This document shows, one piece after another, positions 1 to 6,539 of a DNA stretch of 21,538 bases. The DNA is from Scatavimonas merdigallinarum (GTDB taxonomy: Bacteria; Bacillota; Clostridia; Oscillospirales; Acutalibacteraceae): contig DVFW01000027.1 in the NCBI GenBank assembly GCA_018713055.1, forward strand, positions 1 to 21,538. Reading direction: 5' to 3'. The translations under genes were made by a program, and so were the position numbers. The notes beneath the pieces were generated by a model, which had not been told where the DNA came from, made no database searches, and saw only the letters and a list, made by a program, of their open reading frames with translations. The number at the start of each line of letters is the position of its first letter. Position 1 is the first letter of the stretch.

Positions 1-325
1 TCTGCTGACTTCTCACAGTTCGTTGTTACTACGGCTGATGAAACCGCCTGTGAGACCTCACGGGATAAGTTCGTATTCTTTCCTCGTCTTCCCTCTTGAT
101 TTACGCCTATGGGTTACGGCTACCTTTTGGGCTTTGTTGTTTTCAGTCAACTCACCCGCCATAAACGCCTTAATATCAAGTTTCTGTCCGTAGGGCTACG
201 ATTTTGCTATCCCTTCTTCTTGTCTGTACCTCGCGGCGCAAACCTTGGGAGTCGCTATAAAGTTCGTCGGTAGCTACGCCTATGTGGACTTTCACCACAG
301 AACACAGGCATGCCCGTCATACTGG
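1..325 (-). mobile_element. 5' portion of a probable group II intron (domain I RNA), cut by the window edge
   Basis: Read on the minus strand, this stretch has no long sensible reading frame but does look like structured RNA. A short hairpin, GTGG-TGAAAG-TCCAC (about 286-300), is enclosed by a GCCT/AGGC pair, as in the first stem of bacterial group II introns. A long run of short pairable segments follows. The start lies immediately after a terminator-like hairpin with a T tract (326-365), which is the known insertion preference of bacterial class C group II introns. The reverse transcriptase/maturase gene would lie beyond base 1 and cannot be seen. The exact 5' splice boundary is uncertain, about 319-325. 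The assignment rests on pattern recognition rather than alignment. Another conserved structured RNA or the end of a different mobile element is possible. Confidence 0.5.
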
Positions 326-365
326 AAAAAGCCCGGAAAGCCAGTAATACCAAGGCTTTCCGGGC
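326..365 (-). terminator. Terminator-like hairpin at the intron insertion point
   Basis: Perfect 12-bp arms (331-342 and 354-365) enclose an 11-base loop. On the minus strand they are followed by five T (326-330). It is a canonical intrinsic terminator for minus-strand transcripts and may also be the target motif used by the adjacent intron. Confidence 0.75.
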
Positions 366-373
366 ATAGACGC

Positions 374-406
374 AAAAACAGCCCTCCAAAATGGAAGGCT
401 GTTTTT
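374..406. terminator. Bidirectional intrinsic terminator
   Basis: Arms AAAAACAGCC (374-383) and GGCTGTTTTT (397-406) form a hairpin with A/T tracts on both sides, so it can terminate in either direction. A small extra hairpin (409-428, ATCAAAG/CTTTGAT) lies beside it. On the minus strand this is the first terminator met after the unassigned 429-556 stretch. Confidence 0.7.
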
Positions 407-556
407 GTATCAAAGTTTGTTCTTTGATATGGGAAACATTGACGAAAAAGATATCCACTAGAAGCGCGGGCACAAAACAAAACGCCCCCCACAAGAGTGA
501 GGTGCGCGAATTGCCTGGGGTGCAGCCCCTGGTACCGATGTTCATAACGAAAATTG
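407..556 (-). other. Unassigned structured stretch between terminators; possible small RNA
   Basis: No credible gene is present: frames crossing this stretch on both strands also run through the neighbouring terminators and tRNA. On the minus strand it holds a GGGG-CTGCA-CCCC hairpin (about 522-534) and a CACCTCAC...GTGGGG element, and it leads into the terminator at 374-406. A small non-coding RNA ending there would fit. However, I see no convincing promoter and do not recognise a known family such as 6S, SRP or tmRNA. Confidence 0.25.
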
Positions 557-588
557 AAAAAAATCCGAGTGTCCATATGGACACTCGG
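557..588 (-). terminator. Terminator of tRNA-Pro
   Basis: A perfect 24-base palindrome (565-588) is followed on the minus strand by a T-rich tract (557-564). It begins two bases after the CCA end of the tRNA-Pro gene, so it serves as its transcription terminator. Confidence 0.85.
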
Positions 589-590
589 AC

Positions 591-667
591 TGGTCGGGAT
601 GACAGGATTTGAACCTGCGGCTTCTTCGTCCCGAACGAAGCGCGCTACCAAACTGCGCTACATCCCG
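591..667 (-). tRNA. tRNA-Pro (anticodon CGG)
   Basis: The 77-base gene reads CGGGATG...CATCCCG for the acceptor stem, with an encoded ACCA 3' end. The anticodon arm is CTTCG-TTCGGGA-CGAAG, giving anticodon CGG. The T arm carries GTTCAAATC and the D arm AGCGCAGTTTGGTAGCGC. It decodes CCG proline codons. It is the second gene of a two-tRNA unit after tRNA-Gln, separated from it by a terminator. Confidence 0.95.
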
Positions 668-684
668 CCTTTTATGTAATTTGG

Positions 685-719
685 AAAAATAAGCTCCGAT
701 AGATCCAATCGGAGCTTAT
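685..719 (-). terminator. Terminator between tRNA-Gln and tRNA-Pro
   Basis: A 12-bp perfect stem (689-700 with 708-719) with a 7-base loop is followed on the minus strand by a short T run (685-689). It lies directly after tRNA-Gln. Some read-through, or a processing role, would be needed to supply tRNA-Pro from the upstream promoter, since I see no separate promoter in the 18 bases between this hairpin and tRNA-Pro. Confidence 0.8.
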
Positions 720-723
720 CCTC

Positions 724-797
724 TGGCTGCGGAACTAGGATTTGAACCCAGACAAACAGAGTCAGAGTCTGCCGTGCTACCATTACACAATTCCGCA
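724..797 (-). tRNA. tRNA-Gln (anticodon CTG)
   Basis: The 74-base gene has acceptor stem TGCGGAA/TTCCGCA, discriminator G and an encoded CCA. The anticodon arm is GCAGA-CTCTGAC-TCTGT, giving anticodon CTG, which reads CAG codons. The T loop GTTCAAATC is intact. It is the promoter-proximal gene of the tRNA pair. Confidence 0.94.
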
Positions 798-816
798 TTA
801 CTAAACAGCAATAATT

Positions 817-844
817 ATTATATCTGATTTATTTGGATTGTCAA
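817..844 (-). promoter_or_regulatory. Sigma-A promoter of the tRNA genes
   Basis: On the minus strand, a perfect TTGACA (839-844) and a perfect TATAAT (817-822) are separated by 16 bases, about 20 bases before the tRNA-Gln 5' end. This is a strong housekeeping promoter, as expected for stable RNA. Confidence 0.85.
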
Positions 845-887
845 TACCTTTCAAGATTTTTTTTGACATTTTGAACGGTTGTCCAGG

Positions 888-916
888 TTGCGAAAGCCAC
901 AACAAAAGTATATAAT
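888..916 (+). promoter_or_regulatory. Probable sigma-A promoter of apgM
   Basis: TTGCGA (888-893) and TATAAT (911-916) are separated by 17 bases. This gives a leader of about 47 bases before the apgM start. It is divergent from the tRNA promoter. Confidence 0.6.
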
Positions 917-969
917 AAACGCACACCCATTATACATGGAATTTATATTTTTATAAAGCAGGTGATAAA

Positions 970-2181
970 ATGAAATATGCTGTTGTGCTATGCGACGGGA
1001 TGGCAGACTATCCAATTGAATCCCTGTATGGAAAAACACCCATGGCCGTAGCAAACAAGCCATGTATGAATGCGCTTGCCGCGAAAGCGGAGGTAGGGCT
1101 TGTAAAAACAGTTCCAGACGGTTTAAAACCCGGCAGCGACGTTGCAAACCTTTCTGTCATGGGATATGACCCCGCGGTGTATTATACCGGTCGCTCCCCA
1201 CTTGAGGCCGCCAGTATGGGTATCCCTCTAAAACATGATGACGTAACATTCCGCTGTAACCTGGTCACACTTTCTGAAGAAGAAAATTATGCCGATAAAA
1301 CCATGATCGACTATTGCGCCGGCGATATTTCCAGCGAAGAAGCCAAAGTTTTGATTGCGTACATTCAGAAAAATCTGGGAACAGGCACGTTTCGCTTTTA
1401 CAATGGCGTCAGTTACCGCCACTGCCTTGTCTGGTCGAAGGGAAATCCACATCCCGGCGAACTTACACCTCCGCACGATATTACAGGCAAAAAAATCGCC
1501 GCATATATCCCAAAAGGGGAAAATACCGCGGCTTTGTATCAATTCATGGTAAAAAGCTACGATTTGTTGGAAAAGCACCCAATCAACCAAAAAAGACGCG
1601 CGTGTGGAAAACGCCCGGCAAATTCCCTTTGGCTCTGGGGGGAGGGGCAAAAACCTGCACTGGACAGCTTTGAAAGTAAATTTGGTCTGAAAGGCTCTGT
1701 TATTTCGGCAGTCGACCTGCTCAAAGGGATTGGTATCTGTGCCGGAATGCACACATGCAACGTACCCGGCGCAACCGGCTATATAGACACAAACTTCGCA
1801 GGTAAGCTGCAGGCGGCCGTACAAGAGCTGCAAAACGGGCAGGATTTTGTATATATCCATATAGAAGCGCCCGACGAATGCGGGCACCGCGGAGAGCTTG
1901 CAAATAAAATCTATGCAATCGAACAAATTGACCAGCTGATTTTATCGGGTCTGATTCGGGCTTTACAGAAAATGGGCGATCATTCCATTTTAGTCCTGCC
2001 GGACCACCCCACGCCGCTGGCGACCAAAACTCACTGCGCCGACCCGGTTCCTTATTTTTTATATCGCAGTACCGTACAAACAGGCAGCGGCGTTTCTGTA
2101 TTTGATGAGGCAAGTGCTAATACCACCGGTATTTTTATTCAAAAAGGCGATACGTTAATGAACCGTTTCTTAAAAAGATAA
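970..2181 (+). CDS. apgM: Cofactor-independent phosphoglycerate mutase, archaeal type (ApgM family)
   Basis: The 403-residue protein has the usual length of the family. It would interconvert 3- and 2-phosphoglycerate in the cytosol during glycolysis/gluconeogenesis, using metal ions and a phosphoserine intermediate rather than 2,3-bisphosphoglycerate. The N terminus carries the metal-binding VLCDGMAD motif (D9). GSDVANLSVMGYDP (residues 55-68) holds the candidate nucleophile S56. HIEAPDECGH (about 297-306) and LPDHPTPL (about 343-350) supply the other metal ligands of the alkaline-phosphatase superfamily fold. RANSLWLWG-type family motifs are present in the middle. The ATG is preceded by AGGTGAT at good spacing, and a TTGCGA/TATAAT promoter lies upstream. 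It is the only plus-strand gene here and ends in a strong terminator. Confidence 0.93.
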   Translation: MKYAVVLCDGMADYPIESLYGKTPMAVANKPCMNALAAKAEVGLVKTVPDGLKPGSDVANLSVMGYDPAVYYTGRSPLEAASMGIPLKHDDVTFRCNLVTLSEEENYADKTMIDYCAGDISSEEAKVLIAYIQKNLGTGTFRFYNGVSYRHCLVWSKGNPHPGELTPPHDITGKKIAAYIPKGENTAALYQFMVKSYDLLEKHPINQKRRACGKRPANSLWLWGEGQKPALDSFESKFGLKGSVISAVDLLKGIGICAGMHTCNVPGATGYIDTNFAGKLQAAVQELQNGQDFVYIHIEAPDECGHRGELANKIYAIEQIDQLILSGLIRALQKMGDHSILVLPDHPTPLATKTHCADPVPYFLYRSTVQTGSGVSVFDEASANTTGIFIQKGDTLMNRFLKR

Positions 2182-2347
2182 CTTGTGCAAAGCAGATCCA
2201 AAGCAAGCCGTGGCACAGAAAACACGGTCTTATATCATAATGATCCGCTGAAAAAGGGAAGTACCCGGCCGTATCATGACGTATTGCCTGGCAACTCCCA
2301 TTTAAATATACTCATTCCGGGGAAAGTTTGGTTGGCGTTCTTTTTTG
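2182..2347. other. apgM 3' untranslated stretch, no gene seen
   Basis: The 166 bases between the apgM stop and its terminator have no supported coding frame. An imperfect inverted repeat (2256-2299, GGGA.GT.CC against GG.AAC.CCC) is visible. It could be a folded 3' UTR or a decayed repeat; I recognise no riboswitch. Confidence 0.3.
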
Positions 2348-2388
2348 ACAACGGCGGCACAGTTGATTCTTGTGCCGCCGTTGTTTTG
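2348..2388 (+). terminator. Terminator of apgM
   Basis: Perfect 14-bp arms (2348-2361 and 2371-2384) form a GC-rich stem followed by TTT and a T/A-rich tail on the plus strand. On the minus strand the stem is followed by A residues, so it acts mainly on apgM transcripts. Confidence 0.85.
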
Positions 2389-2451
2389 TTATATTTATTT
2401 TATGGTCGTATCTATGGGTACACTTATACCTGTTCTGTCAATTTGTACAAA

Positions 2452-2883
2452 CTACATGCCATGAATTTGGTCTGCAGTCAGCAGATCAATCCCTTTTTCA
2501 CTTAGAATTTCAATCGCTTTATCCTCGTCATCCACTCTTAAAATTACAAACGCTTTGCCCTTTTCCCTGCTGATAAAAGCATACAGGTATTCCACATTGA
2601 TCCCATGATCAGACAAAATACGCACAGCCTTTGAAAATTCGCCGGGGCGGTCATGTACGCCAATTGCAATTACGCTTGTCAAAGATACCGTCATACCAGC
2701 TTCCTTAAACGCGGCAACCGCCTCCTGCGGTTTATCTACAATTAAACGCAAAATGCCAAAATCACTTGTATCTGCAACGGACATTGCACGAATATCAATT
2801 CCGGATTTTGCCAGAGCTTCGGTAATTTCTGCAAGTCTGCCCGATTTATTTTCCACAAAAATAGACAACTGTTGTATTTTCAT
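2452..2883 (-). CDS. Tandem ACT-domain protein paired with phenylacetate-CoA ligase
   Basis: The 143-residue protein is made of two ACT domains. The first spans about residues 3-66 (IQQLSIFVENKSGRLAEITE at 4-23) and the second about 70-140 (IAIGVHDRPGEFSKAVRIL). ACT domains bind amino acids or similar small ligands and regulate enzymes. Two-ACT proteins of this type are regularly encoded directly after phenylacetate-CoA ligases in Clostridia and archaea, so an allosteric role on, or with, the upstream ligase is likely but not shown. The start has an AGAAGGG site 7 bases upstream. It follows the ligase by 48 bases and is probably co-transcribed with it. Confidence 0.88.
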   Translation of the reverse strand: MKIQQLSIFVENKSGRLAEITEALAKSGIDIRAMSVADTSDFGILRLIVDKPQEAVAAFKEAGMTVSLTSVIAIGVHDRPGEFSKAVRILSDHGINVEYLYAFISREKGKAFVILRVDDEDKAIEILSEKGIDLLTADQIHGM

Positions 2884-2931
2884 CGTAATACCCTTCTTTT
2901 CTGTATATTAAAATTTTAACAGGACGCCTGC

Positions 2932-4236
2932 TTATGGATTGCGATTATCAATCACCCGGATCGCCTTACCCTGGGAACGCGGCAGACTTTTGGGCTCAAC
3001 CAGCCTGATCTTTGCGCTGATGTTTAAGGTAGAATGCATTGCCTCTGCAATTTTCCGTTCAATGCTTTCCAGGTGCTTGACGGTATCAGAAAACATTTCC
3101 GGCGTCATTTCAACCTGGATCTCCATGCTATCCAGGTTATTTTTTCTGTCTACTACAATTAAGTAATTCGGCGCCATTCCAAGAGAGAGCAGCACATGCT
3201 CCACCTGTGACGGAAAAACATTAATTCCCCTGATAATCAGCATATCGTCCGTCCTGCCTCTTGTTTTGGACATTTTGACAAGCGTTCTTCCACAAGCACA
3301 TTTTTGCCTTGAAATTTTGCAGATATCCCTTGTTCGGTAGCGTAAAAGCGGCAGTGCTTCCTTTCCAATACAGGTAAACACCAGTTCGCCATATTCCCCG
3401 TCAGGAAGAGGCTTACCTGTGTCCGGATCAATAATTTCCGGGTAGAAAAAGTCCTCACACACATGCATGCCCGTTTGCTCACAGCATTCATAAGCAACGC
3501 CGGGCCCTGCAATTTCAGACAAACCGTAAATGTCGTATGCCTTAATATCCAGAATGGCTTCTATTTCCCTGCGCATACGGTCGGTCCACGCTTCTGCGCC
3601 AAATACGCCGGCTCTGAGTTTCAGCGTTTTGGGATCAATCCCCATATCCCTTACCGTTTCTCCTATATACATCGCATACGACGGCGTGCAGCAAAGGATG
3701 TCTGAACCGTAGTCCTGCAAAATTGTAACCTGGCGCGCCGTGTTCCCCACAGAAACGGGGATTGCAGTCGCGCCCAGTTTTTCCGCCCCATAATGCAGCC
3801 CCAAGCCGCCTGTAAAAAGGCCGTACCCGTAAGAAACATGTACAAAGTCAGCCTTGCTGCCGCCTGCGGCAACAAGCGCCCTTGCACACCCCTGCGCCCA
3901 TACGTCTATATCATTTCTGGTATATCCAACAACTGTCTGCTTGCCTGTAGTGCCGGAAGAAGCATGTACACGGATTAAATCGTCAAACGGTACGGCAATC
4001 AGGCCAAAGGGGTAATTGTCGCGCAAATCTGTTTTATATGTAAACGGAAGCTTTGCAACGTCGTCTATACTACGAATATCGCCTGGTTGCAGTCCCATTT
4101 CATCAAAGCGTTTTTTATAAAGCGGCACATGGCTATAGCAATGCTCCACCATTGTAACCAGACGCCTGGACTGCAGGGCATGCATGGTTTCCCTGTCAGC
4201 ACATTCCATTTGGGGGTCATAGAATTTATCTGCCAT
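2932..4236 (-). CDS. paaK: Phenylacetate--CoA ligase (aryl acid, AMP-forming)
   Basis: The 434-residue enzyme has the normal PaaK length. It should activate phenylacetate or a related aryl acid with ATP and CoA in the cytosol, through an acyl-adenylate. The phosphate-binding loop SSGTTGKQT lies at about residues 91-99. The adenylate-forming motif YGLSEIAGPG is at about 235-244, and RTRDI near 300. A C-terminal swinging domain starts around residue 330 with RGRTDDMLIIRGINVFPSQVE. I chose the ATG at 4236 because AGGAG lies 8 bases before it. A GTG nine bases earlier would sit inside that ribosome binding site. In anaerobes such ligases often serve reversible arylacetate formation from aromatic amino acid breakdown, but no indolepyruvate oxidoreductase gene is visible here. 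The exact substrate is unknown. Confidence 0.9.
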   Translation of the reverse strand: MADKFYDPQMECADRETMHALQSRRLVTMVEHCYSHVPLYKKRFDEMGLQPGDIRSIDDVAKLPFTYKTDLRDNYPFGLIAVPFDDLIRVHASSGTTGKQTVVGYTRNDIDVWAQGCARALVAAGGSKADFVHVSYGYGLFTGGLGLHYGAEKLGATAIPVSVGNTARQVTILQDYGSDILCCTPSYAMYIGETVRDMGIDPKTLKLRAGVFGAEAWTDRMRREIEAILDIKAYDIYGLSEIAGPGVAYECCEQTGMHVCEDFFYPEIIDPDTGKPLPDGEYGELVFTCIGKEALPLLRYRTRDICKISRQKCACGRTLVKMSKTRGRTDDMLIIRGINVFPSQVEHVLLSLGMAPNYLIVVDRKNNLDSMEIQVEMTPEMFSDTVKHLESIERKIAEAMHSTLNISAKIRLVEPKSLPRSQGKAIRVIDNRNP

Positions 4237-4255
4237 TGGTATCACTCCTAAAGCA

Positions 4256-4282
4256 TTTAATTATACAAAAAGTATAATTAAA
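4256..4282. repeat. AT-rich inverted repeat in the ligase leader
   Basis: Perfect 11-base arms TTTAATTATAC / GTATAATTAAA surround AAAAA, just upstream of the paaK ribosome binding site. It could be a regulator site or a weak mRNA hairpin near the start. No T tract or GC content supports a terminator. Confidence 0.45.
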
Positions 4283-4353
4283 TAATAATATCAACATTTG
4301 TAAAACAGCCGCTGCGTGTTTTATTGATGATGCTCTGTACAATTACCTGTATT

Positions 4354-4382
4354 ATTATATAATACTTTCATGTTCTGTACAA
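4354..4382 (-). promoter_or_regulatory. Promoter of the paaK-ACT pair with repeat element
   Basis: On the minus strand, TTGTAC (4377-4382) and TATAAT (4354-4359) are separated by 17 bases, giving a leader of about 110 bases. The 10-base sequence TCTGTACAAT (plus-strand orientation) occurs at 4374-4383, covering the -35 box. It occurs again at 4334-4343, just past the likely transcription start. This is an arrangement typical of a repressor with two sites. Confidence 0.6.
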
Positions 4383-4462
4383 TCCAAATTTCTCTTTTAA
4401 TTTCTTTGCATTTTAAACAAAAAAATGCGCGTTTACTCTTTATTTGCCGTTCTGCATATTAC

Positions 4463-4510
4463 AAAAGCCACCCCGGCTGTGCTATTATAAGCACAGCCGG
4501 GGTGGCTTTT
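4463..4510. terminator. Bidirectional terminator after the ROK-like gene
   Basis: Perfect 20-bp arms (4463-4482, 4491-4510) with an 8-base loop have AAAA at one end and TTTT at the other. It overlaps the last bases of the minus-strand stop codon of the ROK-like gene and serves as its terminator. Confidence 0.9.
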
Positions 4511-5600
4511 ATTTTATATGTATATCCGGAAAACCAACGCCAAAACCCGTCCCCATTGTAATGCATACTGCGTTCTTGTAATCTGCAAAATAAAGCGCTA
4601 CCGCTGTACCGTCGTGCACAAGCGTTACCTTCACTTTATGTTTAAGCCTGCCCGAAAGTTCTTCAGAAAGGCATTCCGCATAATTTGAGCAAAGTATAGA
4701 CAGCTTTGCATAACCGCCGCGGCGGTCGTTTAACCGTCCGCCGACCGTATAGCTTGCAATGCTTATAATAATTTCGTCCCCTACCTCCCCATACTGCCGG
4801 GCTTCCCAGTAAGTATTCAATATAATTTTCAGTAAATATTTATGCAGACATTTTGCTTCCTGCATTCTCTCCTGCGGATTGTGCGCATCGCAGGACATGT
4901 ACTTTGATTCAAAGGAGGGAAGTGTTGTAATGCCAATGAAATCCCCGTTTGATTTCCTGACGATGCTGCGCTTGATATTGGTTTGCCCAAAATCAAAAAC
5001 CGTGCTGATTCCTTCCGGTTTTTGAATCAGGGACGCACAGCCCATTACGCCCACAAATGAAGCATTGTCAAACAAAACCCAGTTATACGGTTTAATGTGC
5101 GCCATTTTAAAAAGCGTGTTTGCATAATGTTTTAAACGCCTGCCCAAAAGTCCGTTTGCCAGGCCACCCACCAAAATAACCGTTTCCAAGCCGGCCCAAT
5201 AATTCCAGTGGGCGTCATTCCAGTCAGGGCGTGCACGCCGGTTTTCTTTTTCCCCCTTTTTTAATGTCAGAAAAATCATCCCCAACCGGTAACCAAATTT
5301 TTTGACCAACGCATCTGCCGCTGCAGCAATCTCCTTTCGGCTGTCGGTCAGGCGCTGCTCCAATACCAGCGGGAGCTGGCGCTGCGGCGTGTTTGCAAGA
5401 TCGATCCCTAAGCGGTAAGCATTTTCCTTCATCTCGCGGATCAGAACAGGCGTACTGAAAACCTGGTCGGCTGTTTTTCCCTGCAAGCCGTCCTCTATCC
5501 CCTGCACCGGTAATTTTGCCAAAACCAGCTTGTTCAACGAACAGTTTTCCGCAAGGTATTGCCCATCTTTTTCATCTATATGGATAAACGGATTTTTCAT
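4509..5600 (-). CDS. ROK/ASKHA-fold protein with circularly permuted motif order
   Basis: The 363-residue cytosolic protein has no signal peptide or membrane segment. Its C-terminal half reads like the N-terminal domain of ROK sugar kinases. It has a phosphate-1-like VFDFGQTNIK (201-210), IIISIASYTVGGRL (277-290) where ROK has the vPG strand, HDGTAVAL (329-336) where ROK has NDANAAAL, and MGTGFGVG (349-356) where ROK has LGTGIGGG. Its N-terminal half matches the ROK C-terminal part: AADALVKKFG (94-103), the adenosine-site VILVGGLANG (141-150) and GVMGCASL (184-191). The fold therefore starts where a normal ROK would continue after GTGIGGG. The ROK catalytic Asp of NDANAA is D330 here, next to His rather than Asn, and the CxCGxxGC zinc motif is not seen. 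Substrate and activity are unknown. GAAGG precedes the ATG. It starts 13 bases after the channel remnant. Confidence 0.7.
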   Translation of the reverse strand: MKNPFIHIDEKDGQYLAENCSLNKLVLAKLPVQGIEDGLQGKTADQVFSTPVLIREMKENAYRLGIDLANTPQRQLPLVLEQRLTDSRKEIAAAADALVKKFGYRLGMIFLTLKKGEKENRRARPDWNDAHWNYWAGLETVILVGGLANGLLGRRLKHYANTLFKMAHIKPYNWVLFDNASFVGVMGCASLIQKPEGISTVFDFGQTNIKRSIVRKSNGDFIGITTLPSFESKYMSCDAHNPQERMQEAKCLHKYLLKIILNTYWEARQYGEVGDEIIISIASYTVGGRLNDRRGGYAKLSILCSNYAECLSEELSGRLKHKVKVTLVHDGTAVALYFADYKNAVCITMGTGFGVGFPDIHIK

Positions 5601-5613
5601 TTTCCTTCACATC

Positions 5614-6364
5614 CTATCCAAAAGGTTGGTTCTCTTCATTTTTCCGGACAGACATAACCGTACTGAGCATAACAGTGACGCATACAATGCTTGTTGCAAT
5701 TGTTAAAACACAAACGGCTTTTGCAAAAATACTTGCAGGAACAATATCGCCAAACCCAACAGTTGCAAACGTCACACACGTATAGTAAAACATATCAAAA
5801 TAAGAATACGTTCCCATACCGGTAAACGCATCTGCACGGTGCAGCCAACCTGTATAGGAAAGCCCCGCCAAAATAACTAAAAACAACAAAATAATTAAAA
5901 TGGTGGATTTCCAAAGATTTTTAAACGTAAGCGTTCTGTTTTTTCCCCAGCCTCTTTTAAAAGCAAAAGCAGCAGCATAAATGTTAAAAAATAACAAAAC
6001 AGTAAATTATATATCGCTAAAACAAATGAAGCCGTCCGTTCCATATGAAAATGGAATGAAAGGTTCAAAAAAAGAAAAGCAGCATAACAATATTTACAGA
6101 GAACAACGTGCTCATTCTGGCGTTTTCTATAGCCAGCAGTTTCCTGATCAAATAGGCCAGAAACCAAACCAATTCATTAAAAAAGGCAGCCGTTAACGCA
6201 GCACAGGGCAGGCACAGAAACGCTGCTGTTACTATCCCCCATTGCATATACAGCCACAGAAAAAAGGCAACGGTAAAAACCAGAAAAAGAAAAAACAAAA
6301 GCAGCTTATGCACGCTAAACTTTCCCTGGACAGATCTGCGCACCTGCCGGTAGGGCATATGCAT
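5614..6364 (-). pseudogene. Two-TM potassium-channel-like gene broken by frameshifts
   Basis: The last 127 codons give a membrane segment (ILIILLFLVILAGLSYTGW), a pore loop with the K+ selectivity filter TVGFGD (about 5750-5768) and a final TM helix, as in Kch-type ion channels. Upstream coding continues in two other frames with more hydrophobic helices. The frames join if one base is added to a T run (7 T, 6067-6073) and one to an A run (6 A, 5939-5944), as read on the minus strand. The joined product is about 251 residues with several TM segments. Either the gene is dead, or homopolymer miscounts in the assembly have split an intact one. If only the 3' piece is translated, a TTG start at 5997 would give a bare pore domain. 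Open frame also continues upstream of the ATG at 6364 as far as the TAG at 6398-6400. Confidence 0.6.
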
Positions 6365-6397
6365 CAGCGCACGTAATTTTCCGCTGTTTTCCGCCAG

Positions 6398-6502
6398 CTA
6401 CAAACTGTTTTTCTTGACACGCCAGAACAAAAGCACGGTTATGAATGACAACACAGCGCCAATAATTAAAAGTACATCGCCTTTAAGTAAACCAAAAAGC
6501 AT
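6398..6502 (-). CDS. Small single-TM membrane protein (34 aa)
   Basis: The ATG at 6502 follows GAGGGGG at 6-base spacing. The product is MLFGLLKGD, then one hydrophobic helix (residues 10-27), then a positively charged tail WRVKKNSL, matching a single-pass protein with its C terminus inside. An in-frame ATG at 6550 would extend it to 50 residues, but has no ribosome binding site. Its TAG stop is in the same frame as the channel remnant downstream, so it might instead be the 5' end of that damaged gene cut by a nonsense codon. I recognise no family. Confidence 0.4.
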   Translation of the reverse strand: MLFGLLKGDVLLIIGAVLSFITVLLFWRVKKNSL

Positions 6503-6539
6503 GTTTTCCCCCTCATCTGTAATCAGCGCCAGGGTGATT

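Noticed and set aside
255..651. Minus-strand frames of 109 and 119 codons
   Set aside because: They run through two terminators, the tRNA-Pro gene or its terminator, and the RNA-like stretch, so they are chance frames.
1228..1926. 232-codon minus-strand frame
   Set aside because: Antisense to apgM, whose family motifs are clear; the frame has no recognisable product.
2256..2299. Possible riboswitch or T-box in the apgM 3' region
   Set aside because: Only an imperfect inverted repeat is present; the conserved T-box and known riboswitch core sequences are absent and the gene lies upstream, not downstream.
2185..2573. Plus-strand frames after apgM (106 and 67 codons)
   Set aside because: They cross the apgM terminator and the antisense of the ACT gene; no ribosome binding site.
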